This document shows, in pieces, positions 1 through 12,836 of a DNA stretch of 64,000 bases. Both the position numbers and the translations under genes were made by a program. Under the pieces are notes generated by a model. It did no database searches and was not told the DNA's origin. It worked only from the letters and a program-made list of their open reading frames with translations. Positions within the stretch are counted from its first letter, which is position 1. Every line of letters starts with the position of its first letter. This stretch comes from Panagrolaimus kolymaensis (Eukaryota > Nematoda > Chromadorea > Rhabditida > Panagrolaimidae), in assembly GCA_028622995.1 (NCBI GenBank), contig JAJQJQ010000030.1, positions 1,984,001-2,048,000 on the forward strand. The letters run 5' to 3'.

Positions 1-47
1 AAATTTTTTATTTGTCACAAAAATAAAAAAATAAAAAGTAAAACATA

Positions 48-432
48 CACTGAGAAAAATTTTGCTTGTCACACTTTTGGTGCGACAAGGAAAATAAATA
101 TATGGTGATTGGCCAAATAAATTTTGTAAGGTTTAATTTTCCTGATTTTAGTTTCTCTACAATGCGTTCTCAACAGTTTTATTAATTTGTGATTGGAAAA
201 AAAAAGTTGTCAAAATTTTGTCACACAGGTGTGACGTGTTGTACAACACTTTTTTTTGCTTAAAAAATTCATAACTTTTTTGAAAAACATTTTTTTTGAA
301 ATCTGTTGAGTAGGCATCGTAGATAATTATGAGGAACAATTTTTTAGAAGAAAAAATTTTATCGGGCCAACCACCGTATATTTATTTTGCTTGTCACACC
401 AAAAGTGTGACATTTTTCGATTTTTCTCAGTG
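48..432. mobile_element. TA-flanked inverted-repeat element (Tc1/mariner-like MITE)
   Basis: The left end begins CACTGAGAAAAAT at 48 and the right end finishes with its reverse complement at 432. Both ends abut a TA dinucleotide (46-47 and 433-434), as expected of a TA target-site duplication. The terminal inverted repeats extend about 65-70 bp with mismatches: positions 48-116 match the reverse complement of about 363-432, including a shared block around TGTCACACTTTTGGTG. The 385-bp element has no credible coding capacity, so it is best read as a non-autonomous foldback element. The TA duplication and ends suggest the Tc1/mariner superfamily; that assignment is inference. Confidence 0.72.
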
Positions 433-434
433 TA

Positions 435-3400
435 CAAGACAAAGTAAAACAAAAAACTGAACCGTTTTTTAAAAAGAGGAGGAGGGCGAAAAGAGAGAAA
501 AGGAATTACACCAAAAAAGAAAGGCAGCTTTTTAAAATAATAGAAGATTCGAAAATATCCATTGCAAAAAATTTAAAATTTTGGCAGTAAAAAAATGGAG
601 GCTTTTTATTTTATTTTTTTTGTGGCAATGTTTTGGACAATTTAAAAAGTAATTTAGGGCAGTTAGTAATCAAAGGATTTTTTAAGTTTTTGTTTATTTG
701 TAAAAAATTAATTTTTTATTAGAAAGAAAAAGAATAAATGCAAATACGCCGTATGTTAATATGGTTTTGGAAAGATTATTTTAATATAATAAAAAAATAT
801 TAACCGGAGAAGAAAAAGAGACAAAGAAAGAAATTATAAAAAAAAATTATAGTTTTTGTTATAAAAAATAAAATTTATGAAAAACTCATCAAATTTCTAA
901 GTTGACTTTAGCTAAAGAAAGCTTTGCAGAAACATAGATTTTAAGCCTAAAATCAATTTTAAAATATTAATTGCAATTTCACTTTTTGATTTTCAAATTC
1001 AGAAAATTGCACACTCAAAAAAAATAGAAAGAAAGAAATAAAAAACCATAAAAGTTGAGACGCAAGATAAATAAAAAAAGAAGTAAAAGTGATACGACTG
1101 AAGACTAAAAAAACAAAAGAAAACAAAACAAATATATATTAAAATTTTTCTTTTCCTAAAAAATTTAAAATTGAGAGGAAGAAGGAATAAAAAATTGGCT
1201 TCCGATAGGAGTTTGTTTCATTTTGATATCTGCTGCTATTATTGAAATTTCTTTCTTTTGTTTTGTCCTTGAAGCATTCTGTCGATGATTTTATTCATTT
1301 TATTATTTTTTTTAAACTCTCGTTAAACGAGAGCTGGGAATGGACGGAAGAGGAGGGAGAAATGTGAATAATGGATTGAAACCTGAAAAAGTTTTTTAAA
1401 TTATAGAAAGTTTCTGGGTTTATTATTCTGATTTTGCTATTTTTTAACGAAACTTTTTTCATTCTTCTAAAAGCGGAAACTCTTGGATTTTGTTTTAATT
1501 TTATCGTTTGCTTTATTATTTTTATATTTTTTAAATTATAATCGAACAAGGCTTCAAAAATGTGTCAAACACAGCCTGATTTTCATGTTATTCAAACACT
1601 TGTTAGTTTATTATTTCAAACCGTTTTTTTTCACTTAATTTAATTTAATTTGGTTTATGAATTTTTACACCAAAAATTTAAACCCCTCAATTTTTTTTCT
1701 TCATCTCTTCTTCTTGGCATTGGTCTTGCGCAATCCTTTTCTTCCCTTTTCTTTCATTTCCCTTCGGGGCTTTATAAAAACATTTTGTTTGAATTTCACA
1801 AACAACCACCACCCAAACCATCCAAATTTTTTATTTATTTCAATTGTCTTCCTCCAATTTCAAATACATTACATATCGGCGCGGGTTTCTCTCTTTTTTC
1901 TTCTCGCGCGCACTTATTGGCACTCATTGAACCATTACCATTCGCGCAATTTGACTTCTCAAATTTCAATTTTTCTTCCTTTCTTTTTTTCTTTTTTTTT
2001 ATTTGATGCAATTTTGCAATTGAGAAAGAATACTCTCGAACGAATTGAAATGAGCCAAGAAACCAAATAAAAAAAAACGTAAAAGTGCTAGTGTGAAATT
2101 TTTTTTATTGTTCTTGGAATTAACTCAAAGGTTTTTGGCTTTTGGCGGTGAAGGTCCCTCAGAAGGCCGGCTAACATAAGAAAAAAAAGGTAAACATATG
2201 GTTTTTGGGTTTTTTTTTCTTCAGCGCTAGCTTTCCTTTGAGTCTTTGAGACAAAACTAACCCGAAAAAATGTTAATTCCCAGAAAAGGAAATGTATTAT
2301 AGAAAGAAAATGCTCAAGAAAACAAACAACAATCATTAATAAGCCCGAGAAAAACCGATGATAGGTAATGCTTTAAGAATGCGGCGAAGTGGAAAGTTAA
2401 AAGTATAAAAGGAAAGAGAAGTTAACTTTTACACTTTTTTATATAAACCTTTTTTCTTCTTTAAAATCACTTATGTAAGCGGCTTCGCACTTTATGATTT
2501 TTTTCCTCTTTTTTTGACGACGACGTAAAAATTGGAATGTGACGAGAACAGAAAAAAAGCGTTAAAATTATTAGGGATTAAGCTTCAGCGGTCGTTCGAT
2601 AGCGACGGGCTTGATCGAAAGCGAGAGAAAAAAAAAGTGGAATAATAGGAAATTCTTTACATTTTTGCATTATATATTTTTTTTGTTGAACGCAGATTAT
2701 GAGAAAAGAATAATGCTTGAAAATGGAGTTTATGAAAAGTAAAGTAGTATGAGTCACCGAAAACAAAATTTAAAAAAATCAATAACGTAACGGTTTTTTT
2801 TTTGAAAAAAAAAAAGAGAAAATAATTGCTTAAAACTGCATATTTAAATTCGACGAAGTAATCAATCAAAACTCATAAATTTTTGTTTATTTATAGAAAT
2901 TATAAGGAAAAAGAGGAAATCCTGATACACTTCCGGAATACGGCGAAGCGAAACAAAAGAAAAGCAAAAAAAGCTTTGTCGACGCGGATAATGGAGAAAA
3001 AAAACTAGAAAAAGCAACTTTTGTATTATTATTTTTTTTTAATAAAAAAGAAGAATAATAAATATTACGGTTTTAGAGTATTTTTTCATCGTAAGAAGAA
3101 AGAAAAAAAAGGTTTGAAAAAAGAGATAATTGCAACTGAGAAAATTTCAAAGTATTTTTCCAAATTTTCGAAATCTACAACTTTTTTTAAATTTTTAAAT
3201 AAAAATGCATGTGTGTTTTCTAATTTACAAAATATTATACGCTTCTCCCAAGCTTTTTTACTTACTCATATCTTTTTTTGGTTGGGTAAAACTTAATCTT
3301 GCAAAAAAAAAAACTATACTTTTTTCCCTATTCTTTAAAATCTCAACTTATTTTATTTTTTTTTGAAGTTCATCATTTTTTTGTGGACGTTGTTACATAT

Positions 3401-3844
3401 AAAAAAAACAATCCTCTTGAGAGTACTTAGCAACAACTTAACTATAATAAAAAAAGGCATGGATGCTCATGGCTCATGGACTTACAACAACAAATTGAAA
3501 AAAAAGGCTTGCCGCCGCCGCCGACACAATCAAATTTGCTATTTTTTTCTATTCGAATTTTTTTTCCAAAAATATATGAAACTATTTTTCGAAAGAAAAA
3601 AAACGTAAAAAAAATAACAAAAATAGTTTTTTTAAGTTTAAAAATAAATTTCGGTTACTTACCTTCACAAACAAAAAATATTTTTGAGCAAATAAGTTGA
3701 TTGAATAATTATGGATTGAAAGAATATAGTAATAATAAAAAAAATTTTTTTGAAAATTTAAGAGATCAAAATAAAAAATAAAATAAAAAATATGGAATAA
3801 TTTTAATAAATTTTCTTTTTGAGCAGCTAAGGTGTGATTGATAA
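435..3844. other. AT-rich intergenic DNA, no gene seen
   Basis: Long A and T runs dominate. Open frames here (for example 1650-2070) read as Phe/Ser/Leu-rich strings produced by poly-T tracts. I see no splice-consistent coding exon, tRNA or clear repeat. GC-rich short patches at about 2140-2240 and 2580-2630 were read in all frames without a convincing peptide. Confidence 0.6.
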
Positions 3845-6800
3845 TTAAATTCCATTAGGACATGCATCCTTTTTGGATTTAATTGTGCCAAGGTTTACTT
3901 CCACTACCGTACGATGAGCAGCTCGGCCATGGCGGCGTCGGCGCCATCTGAAAATAAATAAAAAAAGAAGTTTAAAAAATTTTTTGGACAATGATGAGAA
4001 ACAAAAAAGCAGACGCGCTAAATATGTGAAATAAAAAAACATCAAAGATGTTGAGTTTTTTTTTTGAAGAAAAAAGTTGGCTTTTTTTTCCCGACAATAA
4101 AATGTATTGTTCTGTATTTTTTTTTTTGAGTTGAGAATTTACCCGCCAAAATTAAGGATTTTTGACAACAAAGAGTAATTAAGTTTTTGCTACAAATTTT
4201 TTACGATTTTATGGTTTTTAAAAATAGCATTATTCTATTTATAAAATTAAAAGTTTTTTGTGCCAAAAAACGGTCTTGTAAATAATTTTTCTAAATCCGT
4301 GATTTCGGCCATTTCAATTTCAACATTATGTTTTTCTTGAATTTTAGATTTCCAAATATTATTTTTTCTTTTTAATGCCTTTTACTTACCTTGCTTCCTT
4401 TTCCTTATCACTAAATCTTCTGGGCCGACGTTCTAAAGCGACATAGAACGAATATTCTGAAGATTTCCAAGCCCATGGTTCCATAACCCCACAACCTTCA
4501 ATTTTTCCTCCGCCATCGCTTCGATGCTTGTATAAAACACATTCTCCACCGGATTCCATTAAACAAATATAAAGTCGTAATCTAAAAATAGAAAAGTTTA
4601 TAAAATGCTTTTTTTATTGGAAAATAAATATCATGATGACTAATTTTTATTTTTTATTTTGTCTTTCTTTTTTTCATTTTCAAAAAGGAATTCCTTATTT
4701 TTAAATTTTGTTTTCTAACTATCAAAGTTTTTTTTTTCAAAAAAAAAAAGCTTTTTGCATTTGTTTTTGTTTGTTTGTTTTTGTCGGCGCAGAAAATATA
4801 AATAAAAAGAAAAAGCTTTTTCTTGCTTTTAAAAAAGTTTTTTTATATATTTCAAATGCTTGATTTCTTTGATTCAAATCAATTTTTTTATTTTGTTTTG
4901 ATCAAGAAAAAATCCCCCAACATCCGCCATCACCACCACCACTGACATTATATTGCCACAAGCATTTATTTTGTTTGATCTTTATTTTTTTTGTTGTGTT
5001 CATGTCTCAAATCAAAATCAAAATCACAATTTGTTTGCTAAAAAATGCTTTTAACAAATGTTTATTTTTTAATGCTTTTTTAATTGAAGAAAAAAGATAA
5101 ATTGCTTTTGCTTTTTTTGATGTACATACATTTTTATGTATGTATGTCAGTGGGAGAGAAAGATAGAGAGAGAGAGATTGACAAGCAACAAAAAAAATAA
5201 ATAAACATAAATCTTTTGGAATAAAATTGAAAATAATACAATTGCTGCACCTTTGGAAAACAAAGTTTTTTAATGCATGTCGTCGCTGAGTGATAATAAA
5301 AAAAAAACAGCTATAAAAAATGCTTGTTTACTAGCTTTTTAAGATAAGTATTTATTTATTTTTATTAGTTTTTTTTTCTTCACAAAAAAACATCAGATAT
5401 TTGTGTTGTTAGGTGATAGACGATAACAAACATTTTTTTTTTAAATTTTATTTGATTTTGGATTTTTTTATTTCTAATATTTATCACTCTCTTTATTTTG
5501 TTTTGCTTTTATTTTTTTAGTTTTTTTTGGTTGCTTGTTTCTCATTGAAAACGTACGTGAAAAAATGATAGGAGAGAGAAGAGAGGAAAAAAAAGGGCTA
5601 TCAATGATAAAAAAAAATTCTGACAACTAAAAGGAAAAAAACCATCAGCAAAAAGCAAACAACAAAAAAATAACAGAAAAATCAAAAAAGCAAAACAAAA
5701 AGAAAAAAAGGAAAGGAACACATTCATTTTTTATGCTTGCTTGCCAAAACATAAAAATATTAAAAAAATAAAAATCATGGGGTGATGATGATAAAAAAAA
5801 GCTTCCGTTCTTTTTTTTCCTGTGCATTCCTTTTTTCAGTGAAGTTGTAAAAATTTTTAAGAAGAAAAAAATAGCTATCATGCATTTTTTTACAGCCAAT
5901 TTTTTTTTCTTCAGTTTTGTTTGGTGATTGGCCAATCAATAATTTTTTATTTCTTTCCCAACAAAGCCAAATAAGTTTTTTTAAAGATTCTTACACCAAA
6001 AAAAGAACATTTAGTATCCTAAAAAAAATTACGAAAAAAATAAATGCTAATTACTTTATTTTTCTTCGCCGCCGCTGTGGTTGGTAGATTGGTACCTTTC
6101 TTCTTTTCTTTTTTTTACTTTAAAGCAACAACAAAACAAAAAAGTTTTTTGCAGTTAAGAAAGAAAAGAAAAAATTGCAAAGACAAGGTGGCTGGCATTT
6201 AGAATCTTCCCTTTCTTCTTCACTGTCCCGTTTTTTTTAATGTTCACTTTGCCCTTTTTTTTCTACAAACTTTGAATATATTTTTTTGGCGAAGAAAAAA
6301 AACTTTTTGGGTTTGTTTTTTTTTTTCGGGTGAAAGAAGTTTGGGTTGAAGTGTAAAAAAGTTTTTTTTTATTGTTGTGGTTGCCGAAAAGAAGAAGAAC
6401 AAAAAAAAACACCACAAAGGATGAGTAAAAGCGTTAAAAGAAAAAAGAAGACGAAAGTAATTTGCATAACTTTGTGAGAGATATAAAAAAAGTGCTGTCC
6501 ACAATGAAATAAAATTATTTTTAGATGTGTAAAAAAAAAACAGACTTAAAAGAATTTTTGGCTTTCCAAAAATGATTTTTGTTTTCAATCTTTAAACCAA
6601 ATTTTTTTTCTGTACAATCGATTTATAATTTAATACAATATTTTTTTGCAACATTTTAATTTCCATTTCCTTTTACTCTCACCTATTTTTTTTTTTTATA
6701 CAATGGTTAATTTCAATGAAAATTGAATTGATAAACCATTTTCATTTTTTTTAAGCTGATGACCAACAACAAAAAAAATGCGACGCTAGCAATAAAAATA

Positions 6801-7622
6801 AAATAAAATACAATCCGCTTTTTTATTATAACAAATTTTATTCCATGACAAAAAAAAGAGAGGTGAAACGAAAATAATAAGAAGAAGATTAACACTGTCA
6901 ATGAATTATGAGCAAGCAAGCAAGCTTACAACCAAAAAAAGCAAAAGAAACACGCATGCAAAATTTTTTTTATTGATACTTTTTTCCCCTAAAAAAAGAC
7001 AAAAGTTTTTAAAGGATTTAATTAGCTATTTTAAGGAAAAGAAGGCCCAGTATTTTTGCCGAAGCTACTTGGAGAGATGCTTATTTTTTTTATTATTAAA
7101 AATTATAGCTTTCAAGTTTCGTAAAAAAATTTAGTAGCAGACGATAAATTTTTTTTGGAAAAGTTAAAAACAGCCGATAAATATGTTTAGAAAGAAAAAA
7201 AACCAAAAGTAATAATTAGTCATTCCTTTGCAGCCAACAAAAAAAAAAGATGCATAATTTTAGACAACAAAAAAAAGGAGGAAGAAAATATCCATGGTTT
7301 CCTAAATTCCAAAATTCCAAAAATTTGCTTACCTCGTTCGTTTTCCTTCGACCATATAATTATAATCCAAAACATTTCCCCATTTAAGCTGAACTGTATC
7401 TGTTCGAAACATGGTGCATGTTTCATTTGCATGAAATACCACAGTATCATTTAATTCAACTACGGGTACTTGAGCTGGATTAGCATAAATGCATTTATTA
7501 CCTCGAACATTGGTGACTTTTTCTTGTTTACTGATTGGCACGGCAGTGGTGGTCGAGAAAATATTAAGGAATATCATTAAGGTAAATAATAATAATGGAT
7601 AAACATAATTTGAGCAAATCAT
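3845..7622 (-). CDS. Small secreted protein, three exons, unknown function
   Basis: Exons (minus): 7622-7333, 4581-4390, 3947-3845. Phases match at both junctions (AG|A codons), giving 194 aa. The N terminus has a hydrophobic signal peptide (about residues 7-27, ending near TTTAVP). The mature part carries several Cys (NKC, ETC, CLMESGGEC, EGCGVME, DAC) and two N-glycosylation sequons (NDT, NET), so an extracellular disulfide-bonded protein is inferred. The C-terminal exon is basic (WRRRRHGR). Splice sites are canonical (GTAAGC/TTTTAG, GTAAGT/TTTCAG). The first intron is about 2.75 kb, unusually long beside the roughly 50-nt introns elsewhere, and is filled with AT-rich low-complexity DNA. 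The conserved look of exon 2 and absence of any alternative frame support the model. I do not recognise the family; an upstream 5' untranslated exon is possible. Confidence 0.72.
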
Positions 7623-10600
7623 TGCTAAAAAAATGAATAGAAAAAAATATTTATAAATTAAACACGAAAGATGATAGTAATTCTAAAAAACCAAAACTCG
7701 ACAAAAAGCATTTACTATCAATTTTTACAACAACAAAAAAAGAAACAATTATTAGAAAATTTTTTTTTTAGATTTTTTGTTTAAAAGCTTGATCTTCACT
7801 TTTTTCTTTTCCTTTACCACCCATAAAAACTCGTTTTCAACTTTTTCTCCGGAAAGCTTGAATTTTCTTTTTCTTTTCTCGCGGCCGTCATCGTTATTTT
7901 CATAGACTGAAACAAGCAAAAGCAAAAAAGCCCCGAGAAAAAAAAAATAAATACACATAGAAAAATATAGAGAGATGCTCAAGGCAAAAAAAAAAAGAAG
8001 AAGAAAGAAGCAACTCCCCCTTTTTTTTCGTGTGTGTATGAAAAAAAAGAAAAGGGAGAAGCTTGCTTCTACGTTCCTTCGTTCACTTCTTTGCCGCTGA
8101 GCTGAAATTTTTTTTTCTTTATGCTTTTTAGGTTGGTTTTGTCGTTGCTCCACCCTTTTTTATTTTTTTTATTTTCTGTTTTTTTTCCTTGCGTTCTTTG
8201 AACGGTTTTTTTAAAAATAATTTTTATGCTTGTTGTTTGTATCTTTGTTTTTTTCATTGATAAAAAAAGGTATATTGGAGGAAGGAAGGCAATGTAATAG
8301 GGTGATGATGATGACACATTTGAACCAAGGGCCATAATTTAAAAAGAAAAGGGAAATGGAAAAATTATGAAATAACTTTTTTTTGTAAATGCCAAGTTGA
8401 ACTATCATAATTTGAGATTGTTAAAGAATCCAGATCCTGGAATCGGTGGATACGGAAATTATGTCGTTGACTCAAAAAAGCAAAAAGTGAAAAAAAGTTT
8501 TTGACTTTTGTCAAAGAAAATTTCATGATTTTTCAAAAATGCAAGAAAAAAATTACAATAAATTGCAAAAGCGCAACTTTTCTTGGTTTTAGTCAAGCAT
8601 GCAAGGCAGCAGATGGTTATCTATCTCCTTAGCATGGCTGTGGATGAATAACAACAGAATATTGACGATAAAGTTTAGAACATGTCATAAATTTCTGTCA
8701 ACTCACTCAAAAAAAATTAAAAATGCAAGTTTAAAACCAAATTTATCTCGAAGATTTTTTTGGTTCTCGGAATAGTAAAAAAAGTTAAAGTTTATGACAA
8801 AGAGGAAAAAATTTTATAGTTTAAGGAATTAAAAAAAAGAAAGAAGAAAACACAATGATTTTAACGAAACTTGGCTGAATTATATTTATTTAGACTTCTA
8901 AAATTTTCAGAATTCTTTAAAATGTTCATAAGCATGAAAAATAAAAGCATAGTAGATTTATTTTTGCCAACTTTTGTTTAGAAATGGTTTCATCAAATTA
9001 GAGTGCAAAAAGCTTTTTTTTAATTTGAAAAAAAAACATTCCTCTTTTAATATTGTGATGATGAAGTTGCAGCTTAATTTCATATCATCATAGACTCAAT
9101 CAAGTTGGTAAACCATAAAAAGAAAGAATGTTAAAAACCATTAAATTTATTTTTTTTTAAAGATTACTTTAAACTTAATTCTTTGTGGATGGCTCTCGTA
9201 TTAAAAAATTTTTTTATTGTATGCATTTATTCTTTGTGACAAAATTAAACTTTGGAATAATATTGCAAGGAGCAATAAAATGTATCATCAGTAGCTTTTG
9301 CATAAATGATTAAAAAAGAAGATTATTTAAAGTTGTATTATAAAAATTAAAAAACTATTGCCGTTATGTTTTTTTAACCCATAAACCTTCTTCTGCATAC
9401 TCCTTTCTGTCCCATTTTTTTTTTTGCCAAAATGAAAGGCGAAAAAAGTAAAAAGGGAGACTTCAAAATAAAATAAAAAAATTACACAAACACAATCAAA
9501 AATAGCGAGACGACCAGAGAAAAAAATAACATTCATAAACGACTCTGCTCAACAAAAAAAAAAGAATGAATGCGAGATGGTCGTTGTCTCTCTCGTCTCT
9601 TACTCTCCCGTTTTTTTTTTACTGTTACTCTCTTTTTTTATTCACTGACTGTCGACTACCGCCGTTCATTTTTTTTCTTTTCTTTTCTCTTTTTTCAATC
9701 AAAATACAACAGCAACGAAAAAAAAATCATCGAAAATAAAAGTTCAAAAAAAGTTCATATGCGCAAACTTTTCTCTCTCATATTTTTTTTTCTTGTAACG
9801 AAGAAAAAAAAATATATGTAAAGTTTTTTTTATTCTATTTTCTTGATTGACTTCAATCCTTTTTTCCCTCACATTTTTTTTGATACCATTTTCTTTCATT
9901 TTTCATTGATTCAGAAAGGAAAAAAATTTAAGCTTTTTTTATGTTTTTATGTTTTTCGATGTCCGCTGCTTGTTGCTTGCCTCTCATGTTTTAATTTGAT
10001 AAGCATGGACTCTCATTCGCTTTCACCCCATCAAAAAATGGAAATTGTGTCCAATCTTTTTTTTTTTTTCATGTTTTCAGAGTCTCATTTTCTGACGACA
10101 AAAAATTGAAACTAACTAACTAAAAAATTATTCATTCAAATCCGTAATTTTTTTATGGTTCTCTGTTGTACTTTTTTTCTAACGGTGTTTTTTGTTTCAC
10201 TTTCCTTGTCCCATACTTTTATCTTTATTCTTATTCTTGTCGCCTTTTAATGTCCTCTTTGAATGTGTTCGAATACATTTTTCGTCTACCACACAATTGA
10301 TTGATTTTTCGGTTCCGTATGTTGTTTTTGTCCATTTTTGATTTGAATGAGAACCGTTTTTTTCATGTTCCGTCTTTGACACTCTTCAAGAAACTTTTTT
10401 TTTCTTTCATTAATTCTATAAAAACTTTCAAGCGAAAATTTTGGAAGTTTCTAATAATAAAAAAAACTTCAATTCAGTGTCTAGGAAATTTGTGAACTAA
10501 AATTCCTGCAGAATTTTTTTAGATAGTTGATTTCCTGGGCTTTTTTCAAATTCACAAACCAATCCTTTTTTTAATAAACTTTTCCAACAAAAAAATAATA

Positions 10601-12836
10601 ATAAAACTATAAATAAAAAGCTTTAAAATTTAATTATATTTTAAAATAAAGCTTAAAAAACGCACAGAAAAAATGATACAAAGTATTTATTTTTTTCAAA
10701 CTCCATTTCAAAGTAATTTCAAACAAAAAAAACTTTAAAGAATTTCGAACTTTCACATATTTTCTTTTAACACCTTTTTCCAATTCCGTAGACTTTTTTT
10801 TGTTCATAATTTTTACAAACAATATAAAAAATGGGGGAAGAATAAAGAAGGAAGCGAAAGAGACAATGAATGATACATCATCGTACAACAATTTTTTATA
10901 TGTGCATATTTCAAAGTGCTTTTCTCATCACTTTTCTATTGTTTCTGCGTTTTTTTTTGTCCGCTCAACTATCGACTATCGACTTCGACAATGCATTGTA
11001 TTATTGTTTTAAAACATAAGCATAGGCATAATAATAAAAAAAAGTGTCTCTTTTTTCCTGAATTGAAAATGTTTTTTGCCCCCATCCTTCCTTTCTCTTT
11101 TTTTATTCTTCTTCGCGAAGCTTTGTTGTTTCATTCCCATTATTTTTTTGCCAATCCTTTTCTTTCAAATTTATTTTTTCATTTCCAACTTTTTTTTTGA
11201 CTATCCCTGATTTTTTCATTTAACCCATGTTTTTTAAGCTTCTTTATAAAGCTTTCTTTCTCTCCTTTTTTTCTCTTCATTTTGCTGCTTGTTGCTAAAG
11301 ATTTAAGTTTTTAATTTTCTTTCTCTCTTTAAGTATGTATCAAAATTAAATATATTGAATCGTTGATTGAAGGTGTATCAAACTTTTATTCTTCGTTTTG
11401 AAACATATCAACCAACTTTGATTACTTTTTTTTTCTTTCTTTGCCATTTTTTGATAACACTTTTCTTCCATTTTTTTTTCTTTATTTTGACTTTGAAAGA
11501 AATAAAGGTGAGAAAAAAAATTATTTGATTTTTCTAATAATTTTTCCAACACTTTTTTTTTTGTTAAAAAAAGTTAATTTTTGTGTCCATTCTTTTTAAA
11601 GATATTATTACTCTACGTAAAAAAAAATTATTTTTTCTATTGTTAAATTATAGGAAGTTAAAAAAAGGCAAGGAATGTTAAGAATTTCAAGATTGAGGGG
11701 AAAAAAAGGGAAGGTAGACACCATCCATCTGATAATAATGACGGAGGTATTAGACCGATCACCACTGATACAAAAGCTTTTTTGGTCACTCAACTATCCA
11801 GAGTTCCATTGTAGTGTATGAAAAACATTTTTCTTGCTTTTGTTTTGTTTTTTGCCCCAACAAAACTCTGAGGTTTTTTTATTTTTTGCTTTGGTGGGTA
11901 CTGAAAAGTTTTGCATTATTATTTATCGATTTTTTTTTTTGAATAATCACTTTTTTTTAAAGCTAATAACCTTTTAAAAGTTATTTTTTTTACATCACTT
12001 TTACGCCATATAATTTAGCAATAAAAATATAAATAAAAATTAACTATCAGTTGTTGTTGTATCCTTTTTGATCATTTCGCTTTTTTTTAGTTTTATTTTT
12101 TATATAGGCTTGCTTTTATGAGTTTTTTTTTCTTAAGAAAAAAAGAGTAAAGATTCATTTTTGATATAAGGGAAAAAGAAAAAATACATAAGTCTGTAGA
12201 GTACTTAACTTTAAAGACGAGTTGTGTGTTTAAAAAAAGCTAATAATTTTCCCACAAAAATAAATGTTTTGTTTCAAAAATAAAAATTAAACAATTTCTT
12301 CTTTTTTTCCAATCCAAAACATTTGTTAGCCTCTTTATCAACTTTACTGTTTCGAAATATTGTATTTTTTTTTTGTAAAACTTTTGGCAACAAAAAAATT
12401 TTTATTTTATTAAAACTTTTGATTTTGCTATCTTATTTTTTTATCAGCTTTTTTAAGAAGAAAAAAAAACTTGTTTTTTATCTTTTGTTAAATTTTTTCT
12501 GGATGGTTCCTTCTTTCTTTTTAATATTCTTCGAATTTTTTTTACAACTTTTGTAAAAGCTTAAACTTTTATTTTATTTTCCAAGTTTCCAATCCCTGTG
12601 ATATTTTTTTTTTCTTTCGCGGAACTACGTTTTTCTTCTATGTAAGTGGTATTATTGAATTTTGACGTTGCTTTGCCTTTTTTTTTCTTCTTATCATAAA
12701 CCTTTTTTATTTTAAACATACGTACTCGTAAAATACTCTGGACTTTTTTTAGATGAAATATATTTTTATACATTTTTAACTTTCATCCATTCACATTCAT
12801 TGACGCTGAGCTGACGAACTGAATTAATTTAAAAAA
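7623..12836. other. 5.2-kb intergenic region with three coding-like islands
   Basis: Mostly AT-rich with poly-T/poly-A runs and no assembled gene. Three patches of higher complexity stand out: 8405-8485, 8585-8665 and 11640-11820. Each can be read as a short open frame on more than one strand, so none is annotated as an exon. This DNA may hold the upstream regulatory region of the PLC-gamma gene at 12837. Confidence 0.5.

Noticed and set aside
1650..2070. Two overlapping plus-strand frames of 118 and 137 codons
   Set aside because: Phe/Ser/Leu-rich translation of poly-T tracts, overlapping in two frames, no splice structure.
5150..5185. GA-rich microsatellite and TGTATG repeats
   Set aside because: Very short simple repeats, common in such DNA; no functional signal.
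5542..8408. Several minus-strand frames of 60-133 codons
   Set aside because: Lys/Phe-rich low-complexity translations of A/T runs, many overlapping each other; part lies in the long intron of the secreted-protein gene.
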